A DNA stretch of 64,000 nt from Puniceibacterium sediminis (lineage in GTDB: Bacteria > Pseudomonadota > Alphaproteobacteria > Rhodobacterales > Rhodobacteraceae): the NCBI RefSeq assembly GCF_900188035.1, contig NZ_FZNN01000013.1, positions 1 through 64,000 of the forward strand. Reading direction: 5' to 3'. The position numbers were made by a program, and so were the translations under genes. Shown here piece by piece: positions 43,192-52,144 of this stretch; within the stretch, counting starts at the first letter, position 1, and each line of letters starts with the position of its first letter. The notes below the pieces were generated by a model. That model saw only the letters and a list, made by a program, of their open reading frames with translations, did no database searches and was not told the origin of the DNA.

Positions 43192-44412
43192 TCAATCCAT
43201 GTCAAAGCCGAGGTACTTGGCCACGGTGAAGATGTCCTTGTCGCCGCGTCCGCACATATTCATGCAGATCAGGTGATCCTTGGGCAGCTCGGGCGCGATC
43301 TTCATCACATGCGCCAGCGCATGGGAGGGTTCGAGCGCGGGAATGATGCCTTCCTTGTCGCAGCACAGGGTGAAGGCCTCGAGCGCCTCCTTGTCGGTGA
43401 TCGAGACATATTGCGCGCGGCCGATATCGTGCAGCCAGGCATGTTCCGGCCCGATGCCCGGATAATCAAGCCCTGCGGAGATCGAGAAGCCTTCGAGGAT
43501 CTGGCCATCGTCGTCCTGCAGCAGATAGGTGCGGTTGCCATGCAAAACACCGGGACGACCACCGGTGAGAGAGGCGCAATGCTCCATCTTGGCGTTGACG
43601 CCTTTTCCGCCGGCCTCGACCCCGATGATGTTCACGTCCTTGTCGTCAAGGAAGGGATAGAACAGGCCCATGGCGTTCGATCCACCGCCGATGGCAGCAA
43701 TCAGGGTGTCGGGCAGACGGCCTTCGGCCTCGAACATCTGTTCCTTGGCTTCCTTGCCGATGATGGCCTGAAAATCGCGCACCATCGCGGGATATGGATG
43801 CGGACCAGCGACCGTGCCGATGCAGTAAAACGTGTCGCGCACGTTGGTCACCCAGTCGCGCAGCGCATCGTTCATCGCATCCTTGAGCGTGCCACGGCCA
43901 GAGGTCACGGGAATGACTTCGGCCCCGAGCAGGCGCATGCGGAAAACGTTGGGTTTCTGACGTTCCACATCATGCGCGCCCATGTAGACGACGCATTTCA
44001 GGCCGAACTTGGCGCAGACGGTGGCGGTTGCCACGCCGTGCTGACCGGCACCGGTTTCGGCGATGATGCGGGTTTTGCCCATGCGGCGGGCAAGAATGAT
44101 CTGGCCCAACACGTTGTTGATCTTGTGCGCGCCGGTGTGGTTCAGCTCGTCCCGTTTAAGGTAGATCTTGGCACCGCCCAGATGTTCGGTCAGGCGTTCG
44201 GCATGATAAAGCGGGCTGGGGCGGCCGACGTAATGTTTCCAGAGGAAATTCATCTCGTCCCAGAAGCTCTGGTCGGTCTTCGAGATTTCGTACTGTTCTT
44301 CCAGTTCGAGGATGAGCGGCATCAGGGTTTCGGACACGAAGCGCCCGCCGTAGTTGCCGAAACGACCCTTTTCGTCGGGTCCGTTCATGAAGCTGTTGAA
44401 GAGGTCGTCCAT
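43192..44412 (-). CDS. trpB: Tryptophan synthase beta chain
   Basis: 406 aa. The PLP lysine K97 lies in [39 protein letters not shown] and [12 protein letters not shown] are the family blocks. Joins indole and serine to tryptophan. GGGAGACGCGCA precedes the ATG at 44412. It ends in a clear terminator; no other trp gene adjoins it. Confidence 0.97.
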   Translation of the reverse strand: MDDLFNSFMNGPDEKGRFGNYGGRFVSETLMPLILELEEQYEISKTDQSFWDEMNFLWKHYVGRPSPLYHAERLTEHLGGAKIYLKRDELNHTGAHKINNVLGQIILARRMGKTRIIAETGAGQHGVATATVCAKFGLKCVVYMGAHDVERQKPNVFRMRLLGAEVIPVTSGRGTLKDAMNDALRDWVTNVRDTFYCIGTVAGPHPYPAMVRDFQAIIGKEAKEQMFEAEGRLPDTLIAAIGGGSNAMGLFYPFLDDKDVNIIGVEAGGKGVNAKMEHCASLTGGRPGVLHGNRTYLLQDDDGQILEGFSISAGLDYPGIGPEHAWLHDIGRAQYVSITDKEALEAFTLCCDKEGIIPALEPSHALAHVMKIAPELPKDHLICMNMCGRGDKDIFTVAKYLGFDMD

Positions 44413-44558
44413 TGCGCGTCTCCCGTAATTCAAGGGCTAGTTCTAGGGCGCTGAAAGGCAGATTTCCAGAGCGTTTCTAAATGCTGTGCCGGAGGTTCTG
44501 CAGACCCGGCCCGGAGTCACGCCAAAGGCGCCGGGCAAGTGCCTGCTGAAACGTCGAA

Positions 44559-45896
44559 TCACGCCGCCGCGCGTTCCAGTGCCGGGTAGCGCCAGCCCAG
44601 TGTCAGCCCGCGCGCGATGAAAGACACCAGAAGTGCCGCCCAGAGGCCGTGGTTGCCCCAGATCGGCACCAGCACCAGTACCGCGCCCAGATAGACCAGC
44701 GCCGACAGGACCATCATGTTGCGCATGTCCGCCGTCCGCGTGGCCCCGATAAAGACCCCATCCAGCATGAAGGCCGCAAGCCCGAGCACAGGCACCGCGA
44801 TCAGCCAGGGCAGATAGGTGCGGGCTTCGGCCTGTACGGGCGGCACATCTGCCATCAGGTCAATCAGTGACGGACCGCCAAGCCAAATCGCCAGCGACAG
44901 GCCGCCGCAGACCACCAGCCCCCAGAAGCTGGTCAGCAGTGCGCCGCGCCGCAGGTGGGCGGGGCTGCGCGCGCCCATGGCCTGCCCCACCAGCGCCTCG
45001 GCTGCAAAGGCGAAACCGTCCAGAGCATGGGCGGTGATTTCCAGAAACTGGATCAGCACCTGATTGGCTGCCAGAGTCACATCGCCGAAATCGGCCCCCA
45101 GGAACAGAAAGGACATGACGATCCCCTGCAACAGGAAGGACCGGATCAGGATATCGGAATTGACCCGCATCATCCGGATCAGCCGAACCTTGTCAAAGAC
45201 CCGGGCCCAGTCGCGCCATGCAGGCACACGAAAGGCCGCGCGGCACAGCCAAAGGCCCATGGCCAGCCCCGACCATTCGGCGATGACCGTGGCGCTGGCC
45301 ACGCCGCTGACACCCCAGTCGAGCCCCAGCACGAACCACAGATCCAGCAGGATGTTGATCAGGTTCATCCAAATCTGCAAAACCAGCACCGCGCGTGTGC
45401 GTTCCTGTGCGATCAGCCAGCCGGTGATGCCGTATAGCGCGATGGCAGCAGGGGCCGACCAGATGCGGATCGACATGTAGTTCTGGGCAAGGGTTTCAAC
45501 CTCGGCGCTGGCGGGGGACAGGGCGAACCCGGCGCGAAAGATCAGCCCCTGCCCCAGGATGATCAGCAACCCGGCGCCAAAGCCGATCATCAGCACCCGG
45601 GTCAGAAGGGCGGCAACCTCGGCCCGGTCGCCCTGCCCGGCGGCCTGCGCGGCCAGGCCCGTGGTGCCCATGCGCAGAAACCCGAACATCCAGTAGACGG
45701 CGGTCAGGATGACCGCACCGATGCCGACTGCGCCGATCGGTGCGGCAAGACCGATCTGGCCGACAACGCCGGTATCCACCGCCCCAAGGATCGGCACCGT
45801 CGCATTGGACAGCACGATGGGAATCGCGATCTTGAGCACGCGGCGGTGGGTGACATCCCGCAGCGGCGCAGGACTGTGGGCTGTTGCATCGGTCAT
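44559..45896 (-). CDS. MATE-family exporter, DinF-like
   Basis: 445 aa, twelve helices. IAIPIVLSNATVPILGAVDTGVVGQIG is the N-terminal MATE block; VLIQFLEITAHALDGFAFAAEALVGQAMG marks the DinF-like subgroup. Different from the MATE protein at 36410-37762. Next to the thioesterase genes but 30 bases from them, same strand. Substrate unknown. Confidence 0.9.
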   Translation of the reverse strand: MTDATAHSPAPLRDVTHRRVLKIAIPIVLSNATVPILGAVDTGVVGQIGLAAPIGAVGIGAVILTAVYWMFGFLRMGTTGLAAQAAGQGDRAEVAALLTRVLMIGFGAGLLIILGQGLIFRAGFALSPASAEVETLAQNYMSIRIWSAPAAIALYGITGWLIAQERTRAVLVLQIWMNLINILLDLWFVLGLDWGVSGVASATVIAEWSGLAMGLWLCRAAFRVPAWRDWARVFDKVRLIRMMRVNSDILIRSFLLQGIVMSFLFLGADFGDVTLAANQVLIQFLEITAHALDGFAFAAEALVGQAMGARSPAHLRRGALLTSFWGLVVCGGLSLAIWLGGPSLIDLMADVPPVQAEARTYLPWLIAVPVLGLAAFMLDGVFIGATRTADMRNMMVLSALVYLGAVLVLVPIWGNHGLWAALLVSFIARGLTLGWRYPALERAAA

Positions 45897-45926
45897 CTGC
45901 TGGGTCTTTCCGTCGGCCGACCTGGG

Positions 45927-46433
45927 TCAGCCGTCACTGCGGGGCATCAGGAAGTGCGCCGAACATTCGGCAAAGGGGCGGTCATGATTGTCCTGCCATG
46001 CCTGCGCGTGCACGCTGGCATAGCGCCGTCCCGACCGGGTGACGCGGGCGCGGGCATAGGCGTCGCGCGGCAGGCCGGTGCGCAGGTAGTCGGTGGAAAA
46101 GTCGATGGTCTTGGGCAGGCGCGGCAGCTGACCGGATTCGAGATCGGAAAGCTTGAGTTTGCCGCTTTCGATATCCTCCCACAGCCAGGCCCAGCTGAGG
46201 GTGATGATCGCCGTCACCTCAAGAAACGCGGCCGTCACCCCACCGTGGATGGCGGGCAGCAGCGGGTTGCCGATCAGCTTGTCGTCATAGGGCAGCAGGC
46301 CGGTCAGTTCGTCGCCGCGACGGTCGAACCTGATCCCGAGGAACTGGATATAGGGCACGCCCCCCACCAGCGCGTGCAGCGCGGCATCGCGGCGCTGTTT
46401 CACCACTTGTACGGGTTCGGGCGGACGGCGCAT
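45927..46433 (-). CDS. PaaI-type hotdog thioesterase
   Basis: 168 aa. A hotdog fold with the PaaI signature AIHGGVTAAFLEVTA, and GIRFDRRGDELTGLLPYDDKLIGNP before it. Hydrolyses acyl-CoA. The ATG overlaps the stop of the second thioesterase (TGATG-type overlap at 46433), so the two are made together and may form heteromers. Confidence 0.87.
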   Translation of the reverse strand: MRRPPEPVQVVKQRRDAALHALVGGVPYIQFLGIRFDRRGDELTGLLPYDDKLIGNPLLPAIHGGVTAAFLEVTAIITLSWAWLWEDIESGKLKLSDLESGQLPRLPKTIDFSTDYLRTGLPRDAYARARVTRSGRRYASVHAQAWQDNHDRPFAECSAHFLMPRSDG

Positions 46434-46855
46434 CAGGCTTCCTCCACCGTAAAGGTCCCGGTCGCGGTGGCGACGGGGCGGTCGGTGTCGTCATCGGTTG
46501 CGATGGCCCGCACAAAGGCGACCGATCGGGTGATGTGATGGCAGGTGGCCCGCGCGGTGATGGACTGCCCCGGGGTGGCGGCACGCATATAGTCGATGCG
46601 CAGCCCGATGGTGGCCGTACCGCCGGGGCTTTGGGGGTGGCTGATCACTGCCGCACCGCCGCAGGTATCCATCAGCGCCGAGACAGCACCGCCATGGATC
46701 ACACCGGTATCCGGATCGCCGATCAGGCGGGGATTATAGGGCATCACGATTTCGGCGGTGCCGTCACCGATATGCGTCACGGTCAGGCCAAGCGCCCCGG
46801 CATGCGGAATGGATTCGATGAACTGGCGTGCGATGGTGTTCTGGTTTGCTGTCAT
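46433..46855 (-). CDS. PaaI-type hotdog thioesterase
   Basis: 140 aa. VIHGGAVSALMDTCGGAAV is the hotdog signature; LRIDYMRAATPGQSITARA is the strand after it. GGGAG precedes the ATG at 46855. Divergent from the MerR gene that heads the acyl-CoA oxidation cluster, so it may belong functionally with it by releasing free CoA from stalled intermediates. Confidence 0.88.
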   Translation of the reverse strand: MTANQNTIARQFIESIPHAGALGLTVTHIGDGTAEIVMPYNPRLIGDPDTGVIHGGAVSALMDTCGGAAVISHPQSPGGTATIGLRIDYMRAATPGQSITARATCHHITRSVAFVRAIATDDDTDRPVATATGTFTVEEA

Positions 46856-46903
46856 GGCGGGCTCCCTTGCCACATCACTCGCCCAGAGTTGGAACACGAG
46901 CCG

Positions 46904-46915
46904 TGCACATGTGCA
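46904..46915. promoter_or_regulatory. 12-bp palindrome in the thioesterase/MerR control region
   Basis: TGCACATGTGCA is a perfect palindrome between the divergent genes. Nearby are a second dyad, TGTGCAGT (46975-46982) with ACTGCACA (47014-47021), and TGTCG-N6-CGACA inside it. One or more may be MerR operators. Confidence 0.45.
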
Positions 46916-47039
46916 AGCGGCAGTGACACTGCTGGGCGCGTGCAGGTCTGTGCCTGCCGCCCGCATCAATGTTTTGTGCAGTCTTCCGTACAGTGGTGTC
47001 GCATTTCCGACATACTGCACAGCGGAGGGTTTACAGATA

Positions 47040-47068
47040 TTGCCCTCGGGCCGGGCTCGCCCTAGGCT
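47040..47068 (+). promoter_or_regulatory. Candidate promoter of the first MerR gene
   Basis: TTGCCC (47040-47045), 17-base spacer, TAGGCT (47063-47068), 23 bases before the ATG. The same -10 hexamer as at 5785-5790. Confidence 0.45.
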
Positions 47069-47091
47069 TGTGTCAAGGGAGTGCCTGATCA

Positions 47092-47472
47092 ATGCCAGAC
47101 AAACGCTTCAGCTTTAAAGAAATGTGCGCAAAGTACGACGTGACCCCCCGCACCTTGCGATACTACGAATATATCGAACTGCTTCAGCCTGACCGCGAAG
47201 GCCGTGCCCGTTGGTACGGCCCGCGCGAACGGGCGCGGATGACATTGATCATGCGGGGCCGTAAATTCGGTTTTCAGCTTGAAGATATCCGTCAGTGGCT
47301 TTTGATGTATGAAAAAGAAGGCACCACCGCACAGATGCAGGCGTGGATCACCCTTGCCGACCAACAGCTGGCCGAACTGGCCGAGCAGCGCCGCCAAATG
47401 GACGCCGCGATCGATGAATTGAAGCGGTTGCGAGACGATACAGCTGAGTCGCTCAAGGCCGGTCAGGCGTGA
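47092..47472 (+). CDS. MerR-family regulator
   Basis: 126 aa. MerR winged helix ([45 protein letters not shown]) then a dimerisation coiled coil (~80-120). No cysteine ligand for metals, so it senses an organic effector, plausibly an acyl-CoA as in LiuR-like regulators. Followed by a second MerR gene of the same architecture and then the acyl-CoA oxidation genes. Confidence 0.9.
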   Translation: MPDKRFSFKEMCAKYDVTPRTLRYYEYIELLQPDREGRARWYGPRERARMTLIMRGRKFGFQLEDIRQWLLMYEKEGTTAQMQAWITLADQQLAELAEQRRQMDAAIDELKRLRDDTAESLKAGQA

Positions 47473-47556
47473 GCCGAATTGCGCCGGGTAGGGAAAACCT
47501 GACCTAGCCGCGCATTTTGAAATTTTGACCAGTTAATAAAATTTCGAAACAGTCGC

Positions 47557-47595
47557 TTGACGCGACCTTATCTTACGTCAACTTAAAAGTGACGT
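47557..47595 (+). promoter_or_regulatory. Candidate MerR-type promoter/operator
   Basis: TTGACG (47557-47562) is followed, after 19-20 bases, by an AT-rich -10 (TTAAAA), the long spacer used by MerR-controlled promoters. The imperfect dyad ACGTCA...TGACGT (47575-47595) overlaps the -10. It precedes the second MerR gene by about 90 bases. Confidence 0.45.
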
Positions 47596-47687
47596 GGCGT
47601 ATGAGTACGTCACCCGAATTTCTCATTGTAAGAAGACCCCAACAACCCCATCCCGCCGGGCAGATTACCCGACGAGAGGTTTGTACG

Positions 47688-48092
47688 ATGATTGAAGACC
47701 AGACGATGACGATCCGACAGATGTGCGATGCATTTGACGTGACCCCACGCACCCTGCGGTTCTACGAGGCAAAGGAGCTGCTGTTTCCGATCCGTGAAGG
47801 CCAGAAACGCCTTTTCACCCGGCGTGACCGTGCACGGCTCAAGCTGATCCTGCGTGGCAAGCGCTTTGGCTTCAGCCTTGAGGAGATACGCCAGCTTCTG
47901 GACCTGTACGACATGGGCGACCAGCAGCAGACGCAGATCGCCAAGACCTATGAAGTTGCCCAGCAACGGCTGGCCGCACTGGTGGCCCAGCGGGACGAGC
48001 TGAACGGGGCGATTTCGGAACTCGAAGACCAGTTGAAGTGGGGTGAAAAGATGCTCACCTCGCTTAACCAGACGCAGAAAGCTGCCGAATAG
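47688..48092 (+). CDS. MerR-family regulator
   Basis: 134 aa, clearly related to the MerR protein at 47092-47472 ([45 protein letters not shown]). Coiled-coil C-terminus, no metal-binding cysteines. AGAGG lies ~7 bases before the ATG at 47688. The acyl-CoA dehydrogenase follows 23 bases later, so it is probably the cluster's own regulator. Confidence 0.9.
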   Translation: MIEDQTMTIRQMCDAFDVTPRTLRFYEAKELLFPIREGQKRLFTRRDRARLKLILRGKRFGFSLEEIRQLLDLYDMGDQQQTQIAKTYEVAQQRLAALVAQRDELNGAISELEDQLKWGEKMLTSLNQTQKAAE

Positions 48093-48115
48093 GCAGACCC
48101 TTAAGGGAGGACCTG

Positions 48116-49897
48116 ATGCCGATCTACCACGCGCCCACCAAGGACATGCAGTTCGTATTGCACGATGTGCTGAAGATATCCGAATCCGGGATCACCGGGT
48201 ATGATGATCTGGACCGTGAAACGACGCAGGCGGTCCTCGAAGAAGCCGGCAAGCTGAGCGAGAACGTCCTCGCTCCGCTGAACGCCGTTGGCGATGCCGA
48301 AGGCTGTACGCTGGAGAACGGTGTGGTGCGAACGCCCACCGGCTTCAAGGACGCCTACGAGCAGATGCGCGCGGGTGGCTGGATGGGTCTGGACGCCGAT
48401 CCGGAATACGGCGGCCAGGGCATGCCCTATGTGCTGAACTGCGCAGTGGGCGAGATGTTCGTGTCGTCCAACATGGCCTTCAACATGTATCAGGGCCTGA
48501 CCCATGGCGCCTATTCGGCGATCCATGCACATGGCTCTGACGCGCAGAAGAACATGTATCTGCCCAACATGATCGACGGCATCTGGTCCGGCACGATGAA
48601 CCTGACCGAGCCGCACTGCGGCACCGATCTGGGTCTGATCCGCACCAAGGCGGAACCACAGGATGATGGTTCCTATGCGATCAGCGGTCAGAAAATCTGG
48701 ATTTCGGCCGGCGAACACGACATGTCGGAAAACATCATCCATCTGGTGCTGGCACGGATCCCCGGCGGCCCCGATGGGGTCAAAGGCATCTCGCTGTTCA
48801 TCGTGCCGAAGTTTCTGGTGAATGCGGACGGCAGCTTGGGCGAACGCAACACCCTGTCCTGCGGCGGGCTGGAAAAGAAGATGGGCATTCACGGCAATGC
48901 CACCTGCGTGATGAACTATGACGGTGCCAAAGGCTATTTGATCGGCGAACTGAACAAGGGCATGCGCGCCATGTTCACCATGATGAACGAGGCCCGTCTG
49001 GGCGTCGGCCTGCAGGGTTATGCCCAGGGTGTCGTGGCCTATCAGAACGCGCTTGGCTTTGCGCAGGACCGTCTGCAGGGCCGCGCGGTCACCGGGGTCG
49101 AAGCACCGGACAAGCCCGCAGATCCGATCATCGTGCACCCTGATGTGCGTCGCAACCTGATGCACCAGAAATCGTTTATCGAGGGCGCACGCGCCTTCAC
49201 TTTCTGGGGTGCCTCGCTGATCGACCGCGCGCACCGCAATTCCGATGCGCAGGCCGAGGGGCTGATTTCGCTGCTCACGCCGGTTCTCAAGGGGTTCCTG
49301 ACCGACAAGGGGTTCGAGACAACTGTTCTGGCGCAGCAGACGTTGGGCGGTTCGGGTTTCACCCGCGAATGGGGGCTGGAGCAGTTCGTGCGCGATGCGC
49401 GGATCACCATGATCTATGAGGGCACCAACGGCATCCAGTCGCTGGATCTGGTCGGGCGCAAGCTGGGTCAGGACGGCGGCAAACACGTGATGGGCTTCTT
49501 TGATCTGGTAAAGAGTTTCATCAAGGACAACGCCGGTCAGGATGCTGATTTCGACAAGCAGTTCCTTGATCCGCTCAAGGCGGCGTCAAAGGATCTGCAG
49601 GCGGCGGGGATGTATTTCATGCAGAATGGCATGAAGAACCCGAACAACGCGCTGTCCGGCTCCTATGATTTCATGCATCTTTTCGGACATGTCTGTCTGG
49701 GCCTGATGTGGGCGCGGATGGGCCTGGCAGCACGGGCCGGTCTTGCCTCTGGCGACGGTGATACCCAGTTCTATGAGACGAAGCTGGCAACGGGGCGTTA
49801 TTACATGGCGCGGCAGCTGCCCGCCACGGCGATGCATCTCGCGCGGATCCAGACCGGAGCGGATACCGTGATGGCGCTGGATGCGGCCAACTTCTGA
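48116..49897 (+). CDS. Acyl-CoA dehydrogenase, long C-terminal-domain form
   Basis: 593 aa. FAD/acyl-CoA dehydrogenase blocks [38 protein letters not shown] and the catalytic Glu region [19 protein letters not shown], followed by the extra ~120-residue C-terminal domain of the DmdC-like group. Removes two hydrogens from an acyl-CoA. DmdC-type enzymes act on methylmercaptopropionyl-CoA in DMSP breakdown; whether this one does so or serves general beta-oxidation cannot be told. GGGAGG precedes the ATG. Confidence 0.92.
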   Translation: MPIYHAPTKDMQFVLHDVLKISESGITGYDDLDRETTQAVLEEAGKLSENVLAPLNAVGDAEGCTLENGVVRTPTGFKDAYEQMRAGGWMGLDADPEYGGQGMPYVLNCAVGEMFVSSNMAFNMYQGLTHGAYSAIHAHGSDAQKNMYLPNMIDGIWSGTMNLTEPHCGTDLGLIRTKAEPQDDGSYAISGQKIWISAGEHDMSENIIHLVLARIPGGPDGVKGISLFIVPKFLVNADGSLGERNTLSCGGLEKKMGIHGNATCVMNYDGAKGYLIGELNKGMRAMFTMMNEARLGVGLQGYAQGVVAYQNALGFAQDRLQGRAVTGVEAPDKPADPIIVHPDVRRNLMHQKSFIEGARAFTFWGASLIDRAHRNSDAQAEGLISLLTPVLKGFLTDKGFETTVLAQQTLGGSGFTREWGLEQFVRDARITMIYEGTNGIQSLDLVGRKLGQDGGKHVMGFFDLVKSFIKDNAGQDADFDKQFLDPLKAASKDLQAAGMYFMQNGMKNPNNALSGSYDFMHLFGHVCLGLMWARMGLAARAGLASGDGDTQFYETKLATGRYYMARQLPATAMHLARIQTGADTVMALDAANF

Positions 49898-49968
49898 TCG
49901 AACGTCGGGGGCGGCATCCCTGCCCCCGGTCGTTCACTGACCGCCACGAGCGCGGTCCAAAAGATTGA

Positions 49969-50008
49969 GGTCCTTGCGGCCAAGGCGCCGTCGGCGCCCG
50001 CAAGGACC
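49969..50008. terminator. Long hairpin after the acyl-CoA dehydrogenase gene
   Basis: GGTCCTTGCGG (49969-49979) and CCGCAAGGACC (49998-50008) form an 11-bp perfect stem, with an inner GGCGCC-GTC-GGCGCC. No T-run follows, so it is more likely an mRNA end-protecting or Rho-dependent structure than a simple terminator. Confidence 0.5.
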
Positions 50009-50214
50009 GGACGACTCAAACGGAGGGGAGCCGTATGAGAGCAGGTGTAGGTATAGATGCGCAAACGAGGCCCGCCGGAATGCCCGACGGGTACCGGGCC
50101 GATCTATGCCGCCGGGCTGTCAAACCTACGGATAGCGATTGGGCTGCAAGCCAGAGAGCGGCGAACCACAGACGCCAACTCGACCAAAAGGCGTTCAAAT
50201 CCCCTTCTTGCCCT

Positions 50215-50234
50215 TCTTCTCTTTCCAAATACGC
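50215..50234 (-). repeat. Copy 2 of a 20-bp dispersed intergenic motif
   Basis: Minus strand reads GCGTATTTGGAAAGAGAAGA, one mismatch to copy 1 (18833-18852) and one to copy 3 (62416-62435). It lies 42 bases upstream of the GST start. Confidence 0.7.
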
Positions 50235-50276
50235 AAAAATCGCCATCACTATCCCCGCCACAGGAGGGCTTTTTGC

Positions 50277-50915
50277 ATGACAATTCAACTTCACTGCTTC
50301 GGAGAATCCGGCAATGCCTACAAGGCGGCGCTGGCGCTGGAACTGGCGGGGCTCGACTGGGAGCCGGTGTTTGTCGATTTTTTCAACGGCGCGACCCGCA
50401 GTCCGGAATATCGCAGCCAGATCAATGAAATGGGCGAAGTGCCTGTATTGGTCGACGGTGCGGTGAAGCTGTCGCAGTCCGGCGTGATCCAGATGTATGT
50501 GACCGAAAAGACCGGCAAGTTCGGTGGTGCGACCCCGGCAGAAGCGCGCGAAGTCATGCGCTGGGTGTTCTGGGACAATCACAAGTTTTCCAGCCAGGCC
50601 GGGATGACCCGCTTCCTGATGAACTTCCTGCCCGAAGAAAAGCGCCCCGCCCCGGTGATCCAGTTCATGCAAGGTCGGCTCAAGGCCGCCTATGAGGTTC
50701 TGAACACCCATCTGGCCGGGCGCGACTGGATCGTCGGCGACGCGATCACCAATGCCGATATCAGCTGCTGTGCGTATCTTTATTACCCCGAACCCTTTGG
50801 GTTCGATCGCGCTGACTGGCCCCACATCGACGCCTGGCTGACACGGATCAGCGATCAGCCCGGCTGGAAACACCCCTATGATCTGATGCCCGGCAACCCA
50901 AGTGACCGGGCCTGA
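50277..50915 (+). CDS. Glutathione S-transferase
   Basis: 212 aa. Thioredoxin-like N-terminal domain (LHCFGESGNAYKAALALELAG, VPVLVDGAVKLSQSGVIQ) and an all-helical C-terminal domain (VGDAITNADISCC). Conjugates glutathione to electrophiles or isomerises acyl intermediates. AGGAGG lies before the ATG at 50277. Between acyl-CoA dehydrogenase and thiolase genes, so it may handle a CoA-pathway electrophile. Confidence 0.88.
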   Translation: MTIQLHCFGESGNAYKAALALELAGLDWEPVFVDFFNGATRSPEYRSQINEMGEVPVLVDGAVKLSQSGVIQMYVTEKTGKFGGATPAEAREVMRWVFWDNHKFSSQAGMTRFLMNFLPEEKRPAPVIQFMQGRLKAAYEVLNTHLAGRDWIVGDAITNADISCCAYLYYPEPFGFDRADWPHIDAWLTRISDQPGWKHPYDLMPGNPSDRA

Positions 50916-50926
50916 AGGAGACGACC

Positions 50927-52138
50927 ATGACCGAAGCCTATATCTATGACGCCATCCGCACCCCCCGTGGCAAGGGCCGCAAGGACGGATCACTGCACGA
51001 AGTGACGAGCGTGCGCCTGTCGGCGCAGGTTCTGAACGGGTTGAAAGAGCGCAACAACCTTGAGGGCCACGCGGTCGAGGATGTGATCTGGGGCAATGTC
51101 ACGCAGGTCGGCGAACAGGGCGGCTGCCTTGCGCGTACGGCCGTGCTGGCATCGGACCTGGACCAGTCGATCCCCGGTCTTGCAATCAACCGCTTCTGCG
51201 CCAGCGGCATGGAAGCCGTGAACATTGCCGCCAATCAGGTGCGTGGCGGTGCAGGCGAGGCCTATATCGCCGGCGGTGTCGAAATGATGGGCCGCGTTGC
51301 CATGGGCAGCGACGGGGCGGCGATTGCCGTTGATCCCAGTGTTGCCATGGACAGCTACTTTGTCCCGCAGGGCATCAGCGCCGATATCATCGCAACCGAG
51401 TACGGCTTCAGCCGCGACGATGCCGACAGCCTTGCCGTGGAAAGCCAGCGCCGGGCCAAGGCCGCCTGGGATGACAACCGGTTCGCGAAATCCATCCTGA
51501 CCGTGCGCGACCAGAACGGTCTGGCGATCCTCGACCACGACGAATTCATGCGCCCCCAAACCAACATGCAAAGCCTGGGCGCGCTCAACCCCAGCTTTCA
51601 GGCGATGGGCGAGGTGATGCCCGGCTTCGACAAGATCGCGCTGATGAAATACCCGCATCTTGAGCGGATCAACCATATCCACCACGCAGGCAATTCGTCC
51701 GGCATCGTCGACGGGGCAGCCGGCGTGCTGATCGGCAACAAGGAGTTCGGCGAAAAATACGGGCTCAAGCCTCGCGCCCGCATCCGTGCCACCGCCAAGA
51801 TCGGCACCGATCCGACGATCATGCTGACCGGCCCGGTACCGGTGACCGAGAAGATCCTGAAGGACAATGGCATGTCCATTTCCGACATCGACCTGTTCGA
51901 GGTGAACGAAGCCTTTGCGTCGGTCGTTCTGCGGTTCATGCAGGCCTTTGATGTCGATGCCGACAAGGTCAACGTCAACGGCGGATCCATCGCCATGGGG
52001 CATCCGCTGGGCGCCACCGGGGCGATCATCATCGGCACCCTGCTGGACGAACTTGAACGTTCGGGCAAGGGCGTGGGCCTTGCCACGCTTTGCATTGCCT
52101 CGGGCATGGGCGCCGCCACGATCATCGAGCGTATCTGA
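50927..52138 (+). CDS. Acetyl-CoA C-acyltransferase (thiolase)
   Basis: 403 aa. Nucleophile C91 in INRFCASGMEAVN, His in NGGSIAMGHPLGATGA and the second Cys in LCIASGMGAATI complete the triad. Cleaves 3-ketoacyl-CoA to acetyl-CoA. AAGGAG precedes the ATG. Normally paired with the FadJ-type enzyme, which here is displaced by three unrelated genes. Confidence 0.95.
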   Translation: MTEAYIYDAIRTPRGKGRKDGSLHEVTSVRLSAQVLNGLKERNNLEGHAVEDVIWGNVTQVGEQGGCLARTAVLASDLDQSIPGLAINRFCASGMEAVNIAANQVRGGAGEAYIAGGVEMMGRVAMGSDGAAIAVDPSVAMDSYFVPQGISADIIATEYGFSRDDADSLAVESQRRAKAAWDDNRFAKSILTVRDQNGLAILDHDEFMRPQTNMQSLGALNPSFQAMGEVMPGFDKIALMKYPHLERINHIHHAGNSSGIVDGAAGVLIGNKEFGEKYGLKPRARIRATAKIGTDPTIMLTGPVPVTEKILKDNGMSISDIDLFEVNEAFASVVLRFMQAFDVDADKVNVNGGSIAMGHPLGATGAIIIGTLLDELERSGKGVGLATLCIASGMGAATIIERI

Positions 52139-52144
52139 TAACGT

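Larger units (their letters stand above)
49898..50276. other. Intergenic region with long hairpin, dispersed motif and doubtful small frame
   Basis: 379 bases between the acyl-CoA dehydrogenase and GST genes. It holds a hairpin (49969-50008) and the 20-bp dispersed motif (50215-50234). An 81-codon frame (50035-50280) opens after GGAGGGG and overlaps the GST ATG by 4 bases, but it uses rare codons (AGA, ATA, GTA) and resembles nothing, so I do not call it a gene. Confidence 0.55.

Noticed and set aside
43153-44454. Antisense frame of 433 codons opposite trpB
   Set aside because: Covers the trpB coding region exactly; trpB has its catalytic lysine and terminator, the antisense frame has nothing.
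50035-50280. 81-codon frame with a good Shine-Dalgarno ahead of the GST gene
   Set aside because: Rare codons, no resemblance to any family, contains the dispersed motif; probably a chance frame in a leader. Would be revived by conservation or ribosome profiling.
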